NCBI GenBank assembly: GCA_963715025.1
Contig: CAVQQQ010000003.1
Location: forward strand, 248,001-312,000
Reading direction: 5' to 3'
Source: DASSJT01 sp963715025
GTDB taxonomy: Bacteria; Actinomycetota; Actinomycetes; Actinomycetales; Dermatophilaceae
Length of the DNA stretch: 64,000 nucleotides
The notes below the pieces were generated by a model that had not been told where the DNA came from, did not search any database, and worked only from the letters and a program-made list of their open reading frames with translations. The position numbers were made by a program, and so were the translations under genes. This document shows positions 52,087 to 61,080 of this stretch, piece by piece. Numbering within the stretch: position 1 is the first letter of the stretch; each line of letters begins with the position of its first letter.

Positions 52087-53921
52087 CGCACCACTCCATG
52101 CCCGTTCGCCACTGACCCGGCAAGCAGCGGCGCCAGCGCGGGGTTGTCGATGTCTGCCGCCTGGAGTCGGGCGGCCGCAAGGGCATGCGGATCGCCCAGG
52201 TGGTGCCGGTGCAGGTGTGCCCTGACGACCAGTTCACGCAGGTCGCAGCGCGAGGCCAGGGCCCAGAGGGCGTCGACGAGGGGCTTGGCGCGCTCGATGT
52301 CCCGATCCGTGCCCCGCGCCAGTGCTGCGGTGACGAGCGCGTCCAGAACGTAGCCATGGACCCATTGGTAGCGGTCCGGGACCCGGACGCACCGTGCCGC
52401 CGCCTCGCCGAACCACCGCCCGGCCGCCGTGTGGTCCCCCCGATCCGCGCTCACCCGGCCCAGACCGCGGGCGGCCATGCCCTCCCAGCACGGGTCCGCG
52501 ACCTGGCACGCGAGGGCCCAGGCGCGCTCGAAACCGTCCGCGGCCAGCTCGGCATGGCCCAGATCAAGGTCCAGCTCGGCACGCAGGGCCTGGGGCCAGG
52601 GCAAGAAGGCCATCCACCGCTGCTCCTGCACGAGCGTCAGCGACTCGGCGAGCGCGGCCTCGGCCTGGCTCGGCTCGTCCCGCAGCAGGTGGGCCCGCCC
52701 CAGGATCGACAGCGACCACGCCTGTTGTCGGTGGTCGCCCGCCCGCGCTGCGCGCTCGACGGATTCCTGGAGGTGCGCCATGGCGCGCTGGTAGCTGCCG
52801 AGGTCAGAGGCGTTCATGCCGCGCACGCCGAGCACGGCGGCGAGCTCGGCGTCGGTCTCCGCGAGCGCCTCGGCGGTGGCCAGCCGCTCGTCCGCGGTGG
52901 CACGCCGGCCGGCCTGGACCTCGATGAAGCCGAGCTCCCGGTGCGCCGTCGCCGCCGTGGCGGGGTCGCCGGCGTCGGTGGCCACCATCACTGCCTGCTC
53001 CAGCACCACTGACCCCTCCTCGTCGCGCCCTCGCACGGAATGCACCAGGGCGCTGCCCAGCGCGACCAGGGACCGCGCGTGCAGGGCGGCGTCGTGGGCG
53101 CGGGCCGCCTCGCTGACGGCACGCCGGAGGCACTCGATCCCGGCATCCACGGCGCCGGCGACGATGGCGGCGCGACCGGCCTCGAGCTGGCTGACGGCGG
53201 CGAGCCGGCCGCTGACTGGCAGCGCGGTCGGGGAGGCCGGTCCCTCGACGCTCGCCGCCTCGCGCAGGGCTGGTGACGCCTCCACCCCGAGGTCGCGGCG
53301 CAGGAGGTCCTCGGCGGCCCGCACCTGCCGCTGCGCTCGCCCGCGGTCTCCCCCCGCCGCGAGACTGCGCACGAGCAGCTCGTGGTTGCCCTCCTCGAGC
53401 GGGCTGAGCTCCACGGTGCGGGAGGCATAGCGCACCGCCTCGTCGGGCCGGCCCGAGGCAAGCAGAGCCACAGCCGACTGGCGGAGCCGCGCCTCGAGCA
53501 TGGCGGACAGGCGGTGCCGCTCCACCAGGAGCCAGGAGTCGAACTCGGGGTTCGACGCCAGCTCCACCCCGTCGAGCAACTGGTCGCCGAGCCCCAGCAG
53601 CACCCCAGGGTCGGGTGTCGGCCGCCGTACGAGGTCGACGTCGAGCGCCACGTCGTCACCGAACCCGGTGGCCACCGGATCACCCGTCAGCGCATCCGGC
53701 CGGTGCAGCGTCCGGCGCAGCTCGGCCAGGGTCCAGCGCAGTGCGCCCAGCGGGTCGTCGGCCTCGGCGAAGAGGAGCTCGGCGAGGCGTCGGCGGCTGA
53801 CCGGGCGCTCGGCGAGGACGACGTAGGAGAGCAGGGCCCAGGCCTTGCGACCACGGGGAGCCGGAAGGCGCCGGCCGTCCAGCTCGACTGCCGGCGGGCC
53901 CATCAGCCTGACGGTCAGCAT
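52083..53921 (-). CDS. BTAD-domain transcriptional regulator with TPR-like C-terminus (AfsR/SARP-like)
   Basis: The 612-residue regulator begins with an OmpR-like winged helix (MLTVRLMGPPAVELDGRR; PAPRGRKAWALLSYVVL; RRRLAELLFAEADDPLGALRWTLAELRR), then a bacterial transcriptional activation domain (~100-240, ending with LLRRDLGVEASPALRE), and ~350 residues of TPR-like helical repeats. It lacks the NB-ARC ATPase of AfsR. Such proteins usually activate neighbouring biosynthetic genes. The ATG at 53921 begins the homology; the frame remains open upstream but is antisense to the acyl-CoA dehydrogenase gene. Its stop overlaps the methyltransferase start, so regulator and enzymes are made together. 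Confidence 0.87.
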   Translation of the reverse strand: MLTVRLMGPPAVELDGRRLPAPRGRKAWALLSYVVLAERPVSRRRLAELLFAEADDPLGALRWTLAELRRTLHRPDALTGDPVATGFGDDVALDVDLVRRPTPDPGVLLGLGDQLLDGVELASNPEFDSWLLVERHRLSAMLEARLRQSAVALLASGRPDEAVRYASRTVELSPLEEGNHELLVRSLAAGGDRGRAQRQVRAAEDLLRRDLGVEASPALREAASVEGPASPTALPVSGRLAAVSQLEAGRAAIVAGAVDAGIECLRRAVSEAARAHDAALHARSLVALGSALVHSVRGRDEEGSVVLEQAVMVATDAGDPATAATAHRELGFIEVQAGRRATADERLATAEALAETDAELAAVLGVRGMNASDLGSYQRAMAHLQESVERAARAGDHRQQAWSLSILGRAHLLRDEPSQAEAALAESLTLVQEQRWMAFLPWPQALRAELDLDLGHAELAADGFERAWALACQVADPCWEGMAARGLGRVSADRGDHTAAGRWFGEAAARCVRVPDRYQWVHGYVLDALVTAALARGTDRDIERAKPLVDALWALASRCDLRELVVRAHLHRHHLGDPHALAAARLQAADIDNPALAPLLAGSVANGHGVVR

Positions 53922-54079
53922 CGGCGGTGGCGCTGGCCAGCGATCGACCACACCGGCTCGGTCTCCGCCATGAGGCACCCCTTCGACCTCCCGATGGTAT
54001 TCGGGCACCCTGCCCGCGGAGGTCACTCGGCAAGGATGGGCCCGAACCGTGTGAGAGACCGTGTGACGTCCACGGCACT

Positions 54080-54127
54080 GTGGTATGCCGGGTGGGTCAC
54101 CGCCGCGGCGACCACCCGGCATACCAC
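54080..54127 (-). terminator. 16-bp inverted repeat with an octamer pair, after the acyl-CoA dehydrogenase gene
   Basis: GTGGTATGCCGGGTGG (54080-54095) pairs perfectly with CCACCCGGCATACCAC (54112-54127) around a 16-base loop. It lies 15 bases beyond the stop of the acyl-CoA dehydrogenase gene. Both arms carry the GTATGCCG octamer. The rest of the 221-base gap up to the BTAD gene shows no gene. Confidence 0.78.
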
Positions 54128-54142
54128 TGTGGGCGTGGGGTC

Positions 54143-55312
54143 CTAGCGCTTGAGGAGCTGGCGAGCCATGACCACGCGCTGGACCTGGCTGGTGCCCTCG
54201 TAGATCTGGGTGATCTTGGCGTCGCGCATCATCCGCTCGAGCGGGAAGTCGCGGGTGTAGCCGGCACCGCCGAGCAGCTGGACCGCGTCGGTGGTGACCT
54301 TCATCGCCACGTCGGAGGCATGGCACTTGGCTGCCGCGCCGAAGAAGGTGAGGTCTGCGTCGGCCCGCTCGGACTTGGCGGCCGCGACATAGACCAGCTG
54401 GCGGGCGGACTCCACTTCCATCGCCATGTCCGCGAGCATGAACTGCACGCCCTGGAAGTCGGCGATGCGCGTGCCGAACTGCTTGCGCTCCTTGACGTAC
54501 GCGACCGCGTGGTCGAGAGCGCCCTGGGCGATGCCGACCGCCTGGGCGCCGATGGTCACGCGGGTGTGGTCGAGGGTGCGGAGGGCGATCTTGAGCCCCT
54601 CGCCGAGGCCGCCGACCATGCGGTCGCGGGGGATCCGGCAGTGGTCGAAGTGCAGCTCGCGGGTGGGACTGCCTTTGATCCCGAGCTTGCGCTCCTTCTC
54701 CCCGAAGCCGAAGCCGGGGTCGGACTTCTCGACGACGAAGGCGGTGATGTTGTTGCCGCGCGGCCCGTCGGGGTCGGTCACCGCCATCACGGTGTAGAAG
54801 TCGGAGACACCCGCATTGGTGATCCACGACTTCTGGCCGTTGAGGACGAAGTCGTCGCCGTCGGCTCTGGCCCGGCACTTCAGCCCGGCCACGTCCGAGC
54901 CGGCTTCGCGCTCGGACAGGCCGTAGGAGAACATCGACGTCCCGGCGGCGAGAGGCGGCAGGTACTTCTGCTTGACCTTGTCCGAGGCAGCCAGGAGCAG
55001 TGGCAGAGTCCCCAGCTTGTTCACGGCCGGGATCAACGACGCGGAGGCGTCGGCCCGGGCCACCTCCTCGATGACGATGCAGGTCGCCAGGGCGTCGGCC
55101 CCCACCCCGCCGTACTCCTCGGGGATGTGCGGGGCGAAGAAGTCGGAGGCGACGAGGGCGTCGTGAGCCTCCTGGGGGTAGCGCGCCTCCTCGTCGACTG
55201 CCGCCGCGTAGGGGGCGATCTTGCCCTCCACAACCGCCCGCACGGCTTCGCGCACCGCCTCGTGGTCCTCGGAGATCGTGAAGAGGTCGAAGGAGGGGTT
55301 ACCGGTGCTCAC
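54143..55312 (-). CDS. Acyl-CoA dehydrogenase
   Basis: The 389-residue flavoenzyme oxidises acyl-CoA to the 2,3-enoyl-CoA. Visible landmarks are FSYGLSEREAGSDVAG and NGQKSWITNAG in the FAD/substrate region, RTLDHTRVTIGAQAVGIAQGALD, QFGTRIADFQGVQFMLADM and the C-terminal QIYEGTSQVQR with the catalytic Glu at about 372. This matches short- and branched-chain members. The GTG at 55310-55312 lies 8 bases after TAGCCT, indicating a leaderless transcript. The gene is divergent from the glycosyltransferase/flippase operon and unrelated to it in function. Confidence 0.94.
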   Translation of the reverse strand: MSTGNPSFDLFTISEDHEAVREAVRAVVEGKIAPYAAAVDEEARYPQEAHDALVASDFFAPHIPEEYGGVGADALATCIVIEEVARADASASLIPAVNKLGTLPLLLAASDKVKQKYLPPLAAGTSMFSYGLSEREAGSDVAGLKCRARADGDDFVLNGQKSWITNAGVSDFYTVMAVTDPDGPRGNNITAFVVEKSDPGFGFGEKERKLGIKGSPTRELHFDHCRIPRDRMVGGLGEGLKIALRTLDHTRVTIGAQAVGIAQGALDHAVAYVKERKQFGTRIADFQGVQFMLADMAMEVESARQLVYVAAAKSERADADLTFFGAAAKCHASDVAMKVTTDAVQLLGGAGYTRDFPLERMMRDAKITQIYEGTSQVQRVVMARQLLKR

Positions 55313-55320
55313 GTCGGGCA

Positions 55321-55326
55321 AGGCTA
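55321..55326 (-). promoter_or_regulatory. -10 hexamer of the acyl-CoA dehydrogenase gene
   Basis: TAGCCT on the minus strand is followed by 8 bases and GTG 55312, without a ribosome binding site. Confidence 0.5.
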
Positions 55327-55406
55327 CCTGCAGCAGGAGGCCACTCCGACGGGCCGTGGCGCCCGCCGCGGCCGGTGGGCTGGGGGCCGCTGAGGCTGCG
55401 CCACCG

Positions 55407-55412
55407 TAGACT
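55407..55412 (+). promoter_or_regulatory. -10 hexamer of the glycosyltransferase/flippase operon
   Basis: TAGACT is followed by 8 bases and GTG 55421. The four-gene operon behind it is tightly spaced, so this is probably its only promoter. Confidence 0.5.
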
Positions 55413-55420
55413 GCACGACC

Positions 55421-56575
55421 GTGACCGAGCCGCGCATCCTGTCCATTTCGCTGTCCCCGATCCACCGGGACGCACGAGTGCTGCGGCAGCTCGGGGTGCT
55501 CAGCCGCTTCGGTCATCTCACGTCGGTGGGATACGGCGCCAAGCCCGACATCGTCGACGAGCACCTTCAAGTCGAGGACGGCCTCAACTCCCTTCCCCGC
55601 ACCCTGACCGGAGTCGCGCGGCTCGCGGCGCGCCGGCTGGAGTCGGCCGAGCTCGCCGCGCCGGGCCTCCAGCGGGCCCAGGAGCTCATCGGCGACCGTC
55701 GGTTCGATCTCGTCGTCGCCAACGACGCGAGGGCGCTCCCCCTGGCCCACGCCGTCGCCCACGGCGCGCCGGTCTGGGCCGACATGCACGAGTGGGCCGC
55801 CGAGGAGTTCGCCCACGTCGCGGTCTGGCGCCTGCTCGTGGCCCCCCTGATGGAGCACCTGTGCCAGAAGTACCTCCCGCTGTCGGCAGCGGTCACGACG
55901 GTGTGCGAGCCGCTGGCCGCGCGCTACGCCGAGCACTACGGCGCCCCGACCGAAGTGGTCCGCAACGCCGGGCCGTGGCGCGACCTCGCGCCCTCCGCGG
56001 TCGAGGACGGCCGCATCCGTCTGGTGCACAGTGGCGGCGCGATCCGCGGCCGCAACCTCGAGATGCTCATCGCCGCGGTCGCGGAGGTGCCGCACACCAC
56101 CCTCGACCTCTACCTCGTCGCGGCCGAGGACGGCGGGCGCTACCTGCGCGAGCTCAAGGAGCTGGCGGCGGGCAGCGGCCGGGTCACGTTCCACGACCCC
56201 GTGCGCCCCGACGAGCTCCCCGCGACCCTCAACCAGTACGACGTGGGGGCGTTCTGCATGCCCCCGATCAACGTCAACGCCGAGTACGCGCTCCCGAACA
56301 AGTTCTTCGACTTCGTGCAGGCCCGGCTCTGCCATGCCGTGGGGCCGGCACCCGAGATGGCCCGGCTGGTCCGGTCGCTCGACCTCGGCGTCGTGTCCGA
56401 CGATTTCAGCCAGGAGGCGTTCGTCGCCGCTCTGCGCCGCCTCGACAGCGACGCGGTGCGGGCCGGCAAGCAGTCCTCCCACGACCACGCCCGCGAGCTG
56501 AGCAGCGAGCACGACGAGAAGGTGGTCGAGGCCATCGTGGCCCGCCTGCTGTCCGGCTCGGGAGTTCCCGCGTGA
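55421..56575 (+). CDS. Glycosyltransferase, GT-B fold (family 4-like)
   Basis: The 384-residue product begins with LSISLSPIHRDARVLRQLGVL, has VWADMHEWAAEEF in the N-terminal domain and IRLVHSGGAIRGRNLEMLIAAV at the start of the donor domain, then YDVGAFCMPPINVNAEYALPNKFFDFVQA. The NKFFDFVQAR block is typical of GT4 enzymes acting on nucleotide sugars in surface polysaccharide synthesis. It is first of four tightly packed genes; its stop overlaps the next GTG as GTGA. Confidence 0.87.
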   Translation: MTEPRILSISLSPIHRDARVLRQLGVLSRFGHLTSVGYGAKPDIVDEHLQVEDGLNSLPRTLTGVARLAARRLESAELAAPGLQRAQELIGDRRFDLVVANDARALPLAHAVAHGAPVWADMHEWAAEEFAHVAVWRLLVAPLMEHLCQKYLPLSAAVTTVCEPLAARYAEHYGAPTEVVRNAGPWRDLAPSAVEDGRIRLVHSGGAIRGRNLEMLIAAVAEVPHTTLDLYLVAAEDGGRYLRELKELAAGSGRVTFHDPVRPDELPATLNQYDVGAFCMPPINVNAEYALPNKFFDFVQARLCHAVGPAPEMARLVRSLDLGVVSDDFSQEAFVAALRRLDSDAVRAGKQSSHDHARELSSEHDEKVVEAIVARLLSGSGVPA

Positions 56576-57597
56576 CCGAGCGCCCTGCGGCGGATGCGGA
56601 CGCGGAGGGGCCGGTGCCGTCCGCCCTGCACGTCAACGACGCGGCCTTCACCGCGGAGCGGCTCGTGCGCGAGGCCGGGCGCCGCGGCTACCGGTGGGAC
56701 CTCCTTCCCACGGCCGCCGCGGGAGCATCACCCGATCGATGGCGCGGCCCCGCGGGGCGGGCGCGCCGCGCCGCCGTGGGCGGCGCCTGGCTGGCACACC
56801 TGGCGTGGCAGGCCCGCCGCCACGACATCGTGCACGTCCATTCGGCCACCACGCTGAATCACACCCGCCCGGCCGCGAGCCGCTTCGTCCTGCACTGCCA
56901 CGGCTCGGATGTCCGCACCGCCCAGTACGACCCGGCCCGGGGCGAGGGCATCCGCTCCGGGCTGCGCGACGCGGAGGCGGTCTTCTACTCGACTCCCGAC
57001 CTGGCCGAGCACGTGCTGCCGCACCGGGCCGATGCCCTGCTGCTCCCGGTGCCGATCGACCTCGCCGAGCTGCCCCCCTGGGACCCCGCTGTCCCGCCCC
57101 GGGTCGTCTTCGCCTCGCGATGGGAGGCCGTCAAAGGCCTCGACGCCCAGCTCGCCACGGCCAAGTCGCTGGTCGCAGCGCTCGGGGGCAGGGCCGAGGT
57201 GGTCGGGCTCGACTGGGGCCTGGCCGCGGCCGAGGCCGCAGCCCTCGGCGTTCGGCTCCTCCCCAGGCTGGACCACCCGGCATACCTGCGGCTCCTCGCC
57301 GGGGCGACCGCCGTCGTCGGCCAGGCCGCGGGCATCCTGTCGGCCAGCGAGCTCGAGGCCCTGGGCACCGGGGCCCCGCTCGCCATGCCCACCACGCTCC
57401 CGCTGTATGCCGCGTGCCCGCCACCCGTGTACGGCTCGAGCCCCGAGTCGGTCACCGAGGCCGTCGACTCGCTGGTCGACGGCGCGCTGGTGCACGACGC
57501 CAGCCGCGCCCGGGCCTGGGTCGAGGGAGAGCACGGGGTGGCCCGGGACGTGGACCTGCTCCGTGACACCTACCGTCGCGTCGTGGCGGCGCGATGA
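56572..57597 (+). CDS. Glycosyltransferase, GT-B fold
   Basis: The 341-residue product has the GT-B pattern: ALHVNDAAFTAERLVREA, HDIVHVHSATTLNHTRP, FVLHCHGSDVRTAQYDP and VVFASRWEAVKGLDAQLATA at the start of the C-terminal domain. The end is short (GQAAGILSASELEALGTG), but the fold looks complete. GTG 56572 overlaps the previous stop, and its own stop overlaps the flippase ATG by four bases. The sugar is unknown; the operon context points to a surface polysaccharide repeat unit. Confidence 0.85.
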   Translation: MTERPAADADAEGPVPSALHVNDAAFTAERLVREAGRRGYRWDLLPTAAAGASPDRWRGPAGRARRAAVGGAWLAHLAWQARRHDIVHVHSATTLNHTRPAASRFVLHCHGSDVRTAQYDPARGEGIRSGLRDAEAVFYSTPDLAEHVLPHRADALLLPVPIDLAELPPWDPAVPPRVVFASRWEAVKGLDAQLATAKSLVAALGGRAEVVGLDWGLAAAEAAALGVRLLPRLDHPAYLRLLAGATAVVGQAAGILSASELEALGTGAPLAMPTTLPLYAACPPPVYGSSPESVTEAVDSLVDGALVHDASRARAWVEGEHGVARDVDLLRDTYRRVVAAR

Positions 57598-59117
57598 CCG
57601 ACGACGCGGGCCACGACCAGCCGCGCCGAGGGGGGCTGCGGGGCCGCCTCGGTGCGCACTTCGGCCCGGTCCGCCTGGACCGGCCCGTCACCGACTCCCT
57701 GGCGCGGCGTGGGGCCCTGAGCACTCTGGGTCTGGTGGCGCAGGGCGGGCTGCGCTTCCTGACCAGCTGGCTGGTCGGACGGATCGCCGGAAAGGCCGCC
57801 CTCGGCGTGCTGGCCAGTGCGATCGCGACCGCAACGCTCCTGTCGCTGCTGTGGCCAACCACCACTGGGAGTGCCGCATCGAAGTACCTCGCGCGCGCCC
57901 GCGGCGCGGGCGACACCGGGGAACTGCTGGGAGTCGCGCAGCACCTCTCGCGGCGCACGGTCCAGGCCATGGTGCTGCTCAGCGCGGCAGCAATCCCGGT
58001 GTGGGTCGTCGTAGACGGCGGAACAGTCGCCTCGGCGCTCAATGTCGCCGCGCTGTGCGCCGCGTTCTCCGGCTATAGCTTCACGCGCGGGGTGCTGCTG
58101 GGCACCGGTCACGTAGCGCGGGCCACCACCTGGGACCTCCTGACCGCGACCACCGGGCTCCTGCTGCTTGCAGGGGCCCTGGCCGCCGGGCTTCGGGGAA
58201 CCCTGCTCGTGCTCCCGATGGCCGTCTCCTTCGCGGCCTACACCCTCGCCGGGTGGCCGTATCGCGCCAAAGGCACCATCTCGAGCGAGCTCCGACACGA
58301 ACTCGACCACTTCGTCATGCTCGGTGTCGCCGGCACCATCGCCAGCACGGGCTTCCTCCAGCTGTCGATGGTCGCGGTCCGCCGGGTCGCCAGCCTGGAG
58401 GAGGCGGGGCAGTACGCCGCCGCCCTCGCCCTGGCGACTCCCGCCTCGCTCCTGGGTGCCTCCTTGAGCCTTGTCCTGTTTCCCTCCCTGGCCGAGGCGT
58501 GGGGCCGGGGAGATGTCGCAGGATTCCGGAGCCAGACCGATCGCGCCATGCGGGCCCTGACCCTGGTCATGGTGACGATCTTCGGCGACCTGGCACTGAG
58601 CAGCCGGTTCGTGGTCCGCCTCGTGTGGGGCCCGGCCTACGACCACGCGGCCCGCTATCTGCCAGTCCTGAGCGTCGCCGTGCTGATGTCGACGCTGGGT
58701 ATCGTCAGCGTGAACGCCCTGACCACCCGGTCGCGGCGCGGCATGCAGGTCACGACGGGCGCGAGCCTGGGGGGCATGGCGGTCGGGGTCGTGGTCTGGC
58801 TGCTGGCCGCCCCGGCGCTGGGCGCGCTGGGGGTTGCGCTCGGCTACCTCGTGGGCACGGTCTGCATCGCGTCCGTGCCGCTCGTGGCCGTGTGGCGCGC
58901 CGACGCCCACCGCTGGCACCCGCTGCTGCTCCGGCTGGCCGCTGGCCTGGTCCTTATGGGCGCCCTCGCCGCGGCCCAGCGTGCCTTCGACGTGTCCCTG
59001 TGGCTCGATCCGGTGGTGGCTGCGCTCTTCACCGCTGTCTGGTGGTTCCTCAGCCGTCACGACCTGCACCTGGTGCCGCTCCCGCGCCCACTGCGACGGA
59101 CACCGCGCACCCGCTGA
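57594..59117 (+). CDS. Polysaccharide repeat-unit flippase (Wzx/MOP superfamily)
   Basis: The 507-residue protein has about 14 hydrophobic segments and the pattern of MOP-superfamily exporters: an N-terminal LARRGALSTLGLVAQGGLRF segment, a loop before helix 3 with STTTGSAASKYLARAR-like residues, and LVLFPSLAEAWGRGDVAGFR in the middle. These proteins flip lipid-linked repeat units across the membrane. It lies inside an operon with three glycosyltransferases, a typical Wzx/Wzy locus, although no Wzy polymerase is obvious in the window. Confidence 0.87.
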   Translation: MTDDAGHDQPRRGGLRGRLGAHFGPVRLDRPVTDSLARRGALSTLGLVAQGGLRFLTSWLVGRIAGKAALGVLASAIATATLLSLLWPTTTGSAASKYLARARGAGDTGELLGVAQHLSRRTVQAMVLLSAAAIPVWVVVDGGTVASALNVAALCAAFSGYSFTRGVLLGTGHVARATTWDLLTATTGLLLLAGALAAGLRGTLLVLPMAVSFAAYTLAGWPYRAKGTISSELRHELDHFVMLGVAGTIASTGFLQLSMVAVRRVASLEEAGQYAAALALATPASLLGASLSLVLFPSLAEAWGRGDVAGFRSQTDRAMRALTLVMVTIFGDLALSSRFVVRLVWGPAYDHAARYLPVLSVAVLMSTLGIVSVNALTTRSRRGMQVTTGASLGGMAVGVVVWLLAAPALGALGVALGYLVGTVCIASVPLVAVWRADAHRWHPLLLRLAAGLVLMGALAAAQRAFDVSLWLDPVVAALFTAVWWFLSRHDLHLVPLPRPLRRTPRTR

Positions 59118-59133
59118 TACGTTCGGAGCCACC

Positions 59134-60402
59134 ATGCGCCGCCCACCTCAGGTCACCATCGCCGCACGCCTGTTCCCGCCGGAGGCTGGTGCCGCAGCCT
59201 TCCGGCTCGGCGCCCTCGCAGCCGCTCTCGCCAAGGACGGCGCGCGCGTCCGGGTGGTCACCACAGTTCCGCCACCCGTGTCCCGTGGGACGGACTGGCA
59301 GCGCGAGGGGGTCAGCCTCAGCCGATGGCCGGTCCTGCGCGACGAGGGGGGCAACGTGCGCGGCTATGTCCAGTTCGCCAGCTTCGACGGCCCGCTCTTC
59401 TGGCGACTGCTGCTCGCGCGCCGCCCCGACGCGGTCGTCGTCGAGCCTCCCCCTACCACGGGGGTGTCCGTGCGGCTCGCATGCGCCATCCGACGGGTGC
59501 CCTACGTCTACTACGCCGGCGACGTCTCGTCGACGGCCGCGGAGGGCATCGGCGTCTCGCCGCGCGTGGTCGCCGTGCTCCGCCGGGTCGAAGCCTGGGC
59601 GATGGGCGGCGCCGCCCGGGTACTCGCCGTGAGCGACGGCGTTGCCCAGGAGGTGGCGCGGCTCACCGGCACCCCCGAGCGCGTCACGGTCGTCGGCACC
59701 GGGGTCGACACGACCGTCTTTCACCCCCCGGCGACAGTGCCCGCCCAAGCGCCCTCCCGGGCGCTCTCCGAGGCGCCGCCCGCAGCGCCGTCCCCAGCGC
59801 CGTCCCGGGGCTCGTCCGAGGACGCTGGCCCAGAGGGTGCCCCCTCCTCTGCGCCAACGTTCGTGTATGCCGGCACCATGTCGGAGCTGCAGGGCGCCGA
59901 CGTCTTCGTCCGCGCCTTCGGCTCCGTGGCGGGCGACCACCCGGACGCCCGCCTGGTCATGTACGGCCAGGGCACCGACGTGGCGATGCTCAAGCGCCTC
60001 GCCGATGAGGGTGCACCGGGCCAGGTCGAGTTCCCCGGGGTCGTGAGCGGCGAGCGGGTCGCCGCCGCGCTGGCCCGCGCCACCGCCGGTCTCGCCTCGC
60101 TGCACCCGAAGATGGGCTACGAATTCGCCTTCCCGACCAAGATGTTCGCGACCACGGCCTGCGGCACCCCGGTCATCTACGCCGGACCGGGTCCAGGTCA
60201 GGCGATGGTGTCCGAGCACCGGCTCGGGTGGGCATGCCGCTGGGACGCCGATGAGGTGGCCGCCGCGATGCGGGAGGCCTTGACCCAGCCCTGGAGCCCC
60301 CACGATCGGTCCCGGCTCACGGCCTGGACCGAGGAGCACGCGAGCCAGCGGGCGGTGGCCGCGACCGCATCAGCTGCGGTCCTGGATGTCGCGCGTGACT
60401 AG
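59134..60402 (+). CDS. Family 4 glycosyltransferase with a proline/serine-rich interdomain insert
   Basis: The 422-residue product has LFPPEAGAAAFRLGALAAAL at the N-terminus and a donor domain beginning at PTFVYAGTMSELQGADVFV, ending with the FPTKMFATTACGTPVIYA site. Between the two domains (about residues 200-245) there is a ~40-residue insert of alternating Pro, Ala and Ser, such as ALSEAPPAAPSPAPS, which is rare within GT-B enzymes. The gene starts 16 bases after the flippase. Its stop shares a CTAG with the stop of the convergent methyltransferase gene. Confidence 0.87.
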   Translation: MRRPPQVTIAARLFPPEAGAAAFRLGALAAALAKDGARVRVVTTVPPPVSRGTDWQREGVSLSRWPVLRDEGGNVRGYVQFASFDGPLFWRLLLARRPDAVVVEPPPTTGVSVRLACAIRRVPYVYYAGDVSSTAAEGIGVSPRVVAVLRRVEAWAMGGAARVLAVSDGVAQEVARLTGTPERVTVVGTGVDTTVFHPPATVPAQAPSRALSEAPPAAPSPAPSRGSSEDAGPEGAPSSAPTFVYAGTMSELQGADVFVRAFGSVAGDHPDARLVMYGQGTDVAMLKRLADEGAPGQVEFPGVVSGERVAAALARATAGLASLHPKMGYEFAFPTKMFATTACGTPVIYAGPGPGQAMVSEHRLGWACRWDADEVAAAMREALTQPWSPHDRSRLTAWTEEHASQRAVAATASAAVLDVARD

Positions 60403-61073
60403 TCCGGGCCCTGTGGCTGGCGAGCGTAGAGGTAGAGAGACGACATCAACGGCACGTCGCCGGGGGGATCCACTCTTTCGACCATCTGCCACTGTGGGAG
60501 GTTGGCCCGCACCCAAGCGGTGAACGATCTGTGGCGCTCGTGCGGCGCGGCCTCGCCTCCGGCGGCGTCGTTGCTGCAAATAGCGACGTATCGCAGGGCG
60601 CTGTCGAACAGCCGCCGCATGTAGTCGTCGAAGACGTCGTCCTCGACAAGGTGGAAGATCACTTCCATGGACAGGGCAAGATCGGCGCACAGCCAGCCCG
60701 CCGGGTCGCTCAGTTCATGCGGCTCGTACCGGAGGAAGCTCTTCGTCGGGTCGTTCTCGAACCGAGCGATGCACGCGCGAATCGCCGTCGGGGACCGATC
60801 CAGCCCCAGATAGCGCGGGAACTCGGCGAGCGCCAGCTGGTTTCCGTCTCCGCACCCATAGTCGATGACAGACGTCACCCCGTGCTCGCGCACCCAGCGG
60901 TTCACCACGTCGGCCTTCCACTGGGCGGCGACGCCGAAGGAGCCGGCCCCTGACGTGCCACCCCGTGAGTACCGCCGCTCCCAGTAGGCTCCGCTGCCTC
61001 GGAACCGTAGGCGGCGCAGACGGACTGCGGCGCGCGTATGGGGCGCGCGGGCGAGCGCTGATCGGATGCCCAT
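60399..61073 (-). CDS. Class I SAM-dependent methyltransferase
   Basis: The 224-residue product has motif I VIDYGCGDGNQLALAEF, FRYLGLDRSPTAIRAC-like next strand and ALSMEVIFHLVEDDVFDDYM. It resembles small glycan- or nucleotide-sugar-methylating enzymes; position between two polysaccharide clusters supports that, without proof. TAGCCT lies 7 bases upstream of the ATG. The stop codon overlaps the stop of the convergent glycosyltransferase. Confidence 0.84.
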   Translation of the reverse strand: MGIRSALARAPHTRAAVRLRRLRFRGSGAYWERRYSRGGTSGAGSFGVAAQWKADVVNRWVREHGVTSVIDYGCGDGNQLALAEFPRYLGLDRSPTAIRACIARFENDPTKSFLRYEPHELSDPAGWLCADLALSMEVIFHLVEDDVFDDYMRRLFDSALRYVAICSNDAAGGEAAPHERHRSFTAWVRANLPQWQMVERVDPPGDVPLMSSLYLYARQPQGPD

Positions 61074-61080
61074 GGCGGAA

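Noticed and set aside
52083..54878. Longer start for the BTAD regulator
   Set aside because: The upstream part is antisense to the acyl-CoA dehydrogenase gene and crosses its terminator.
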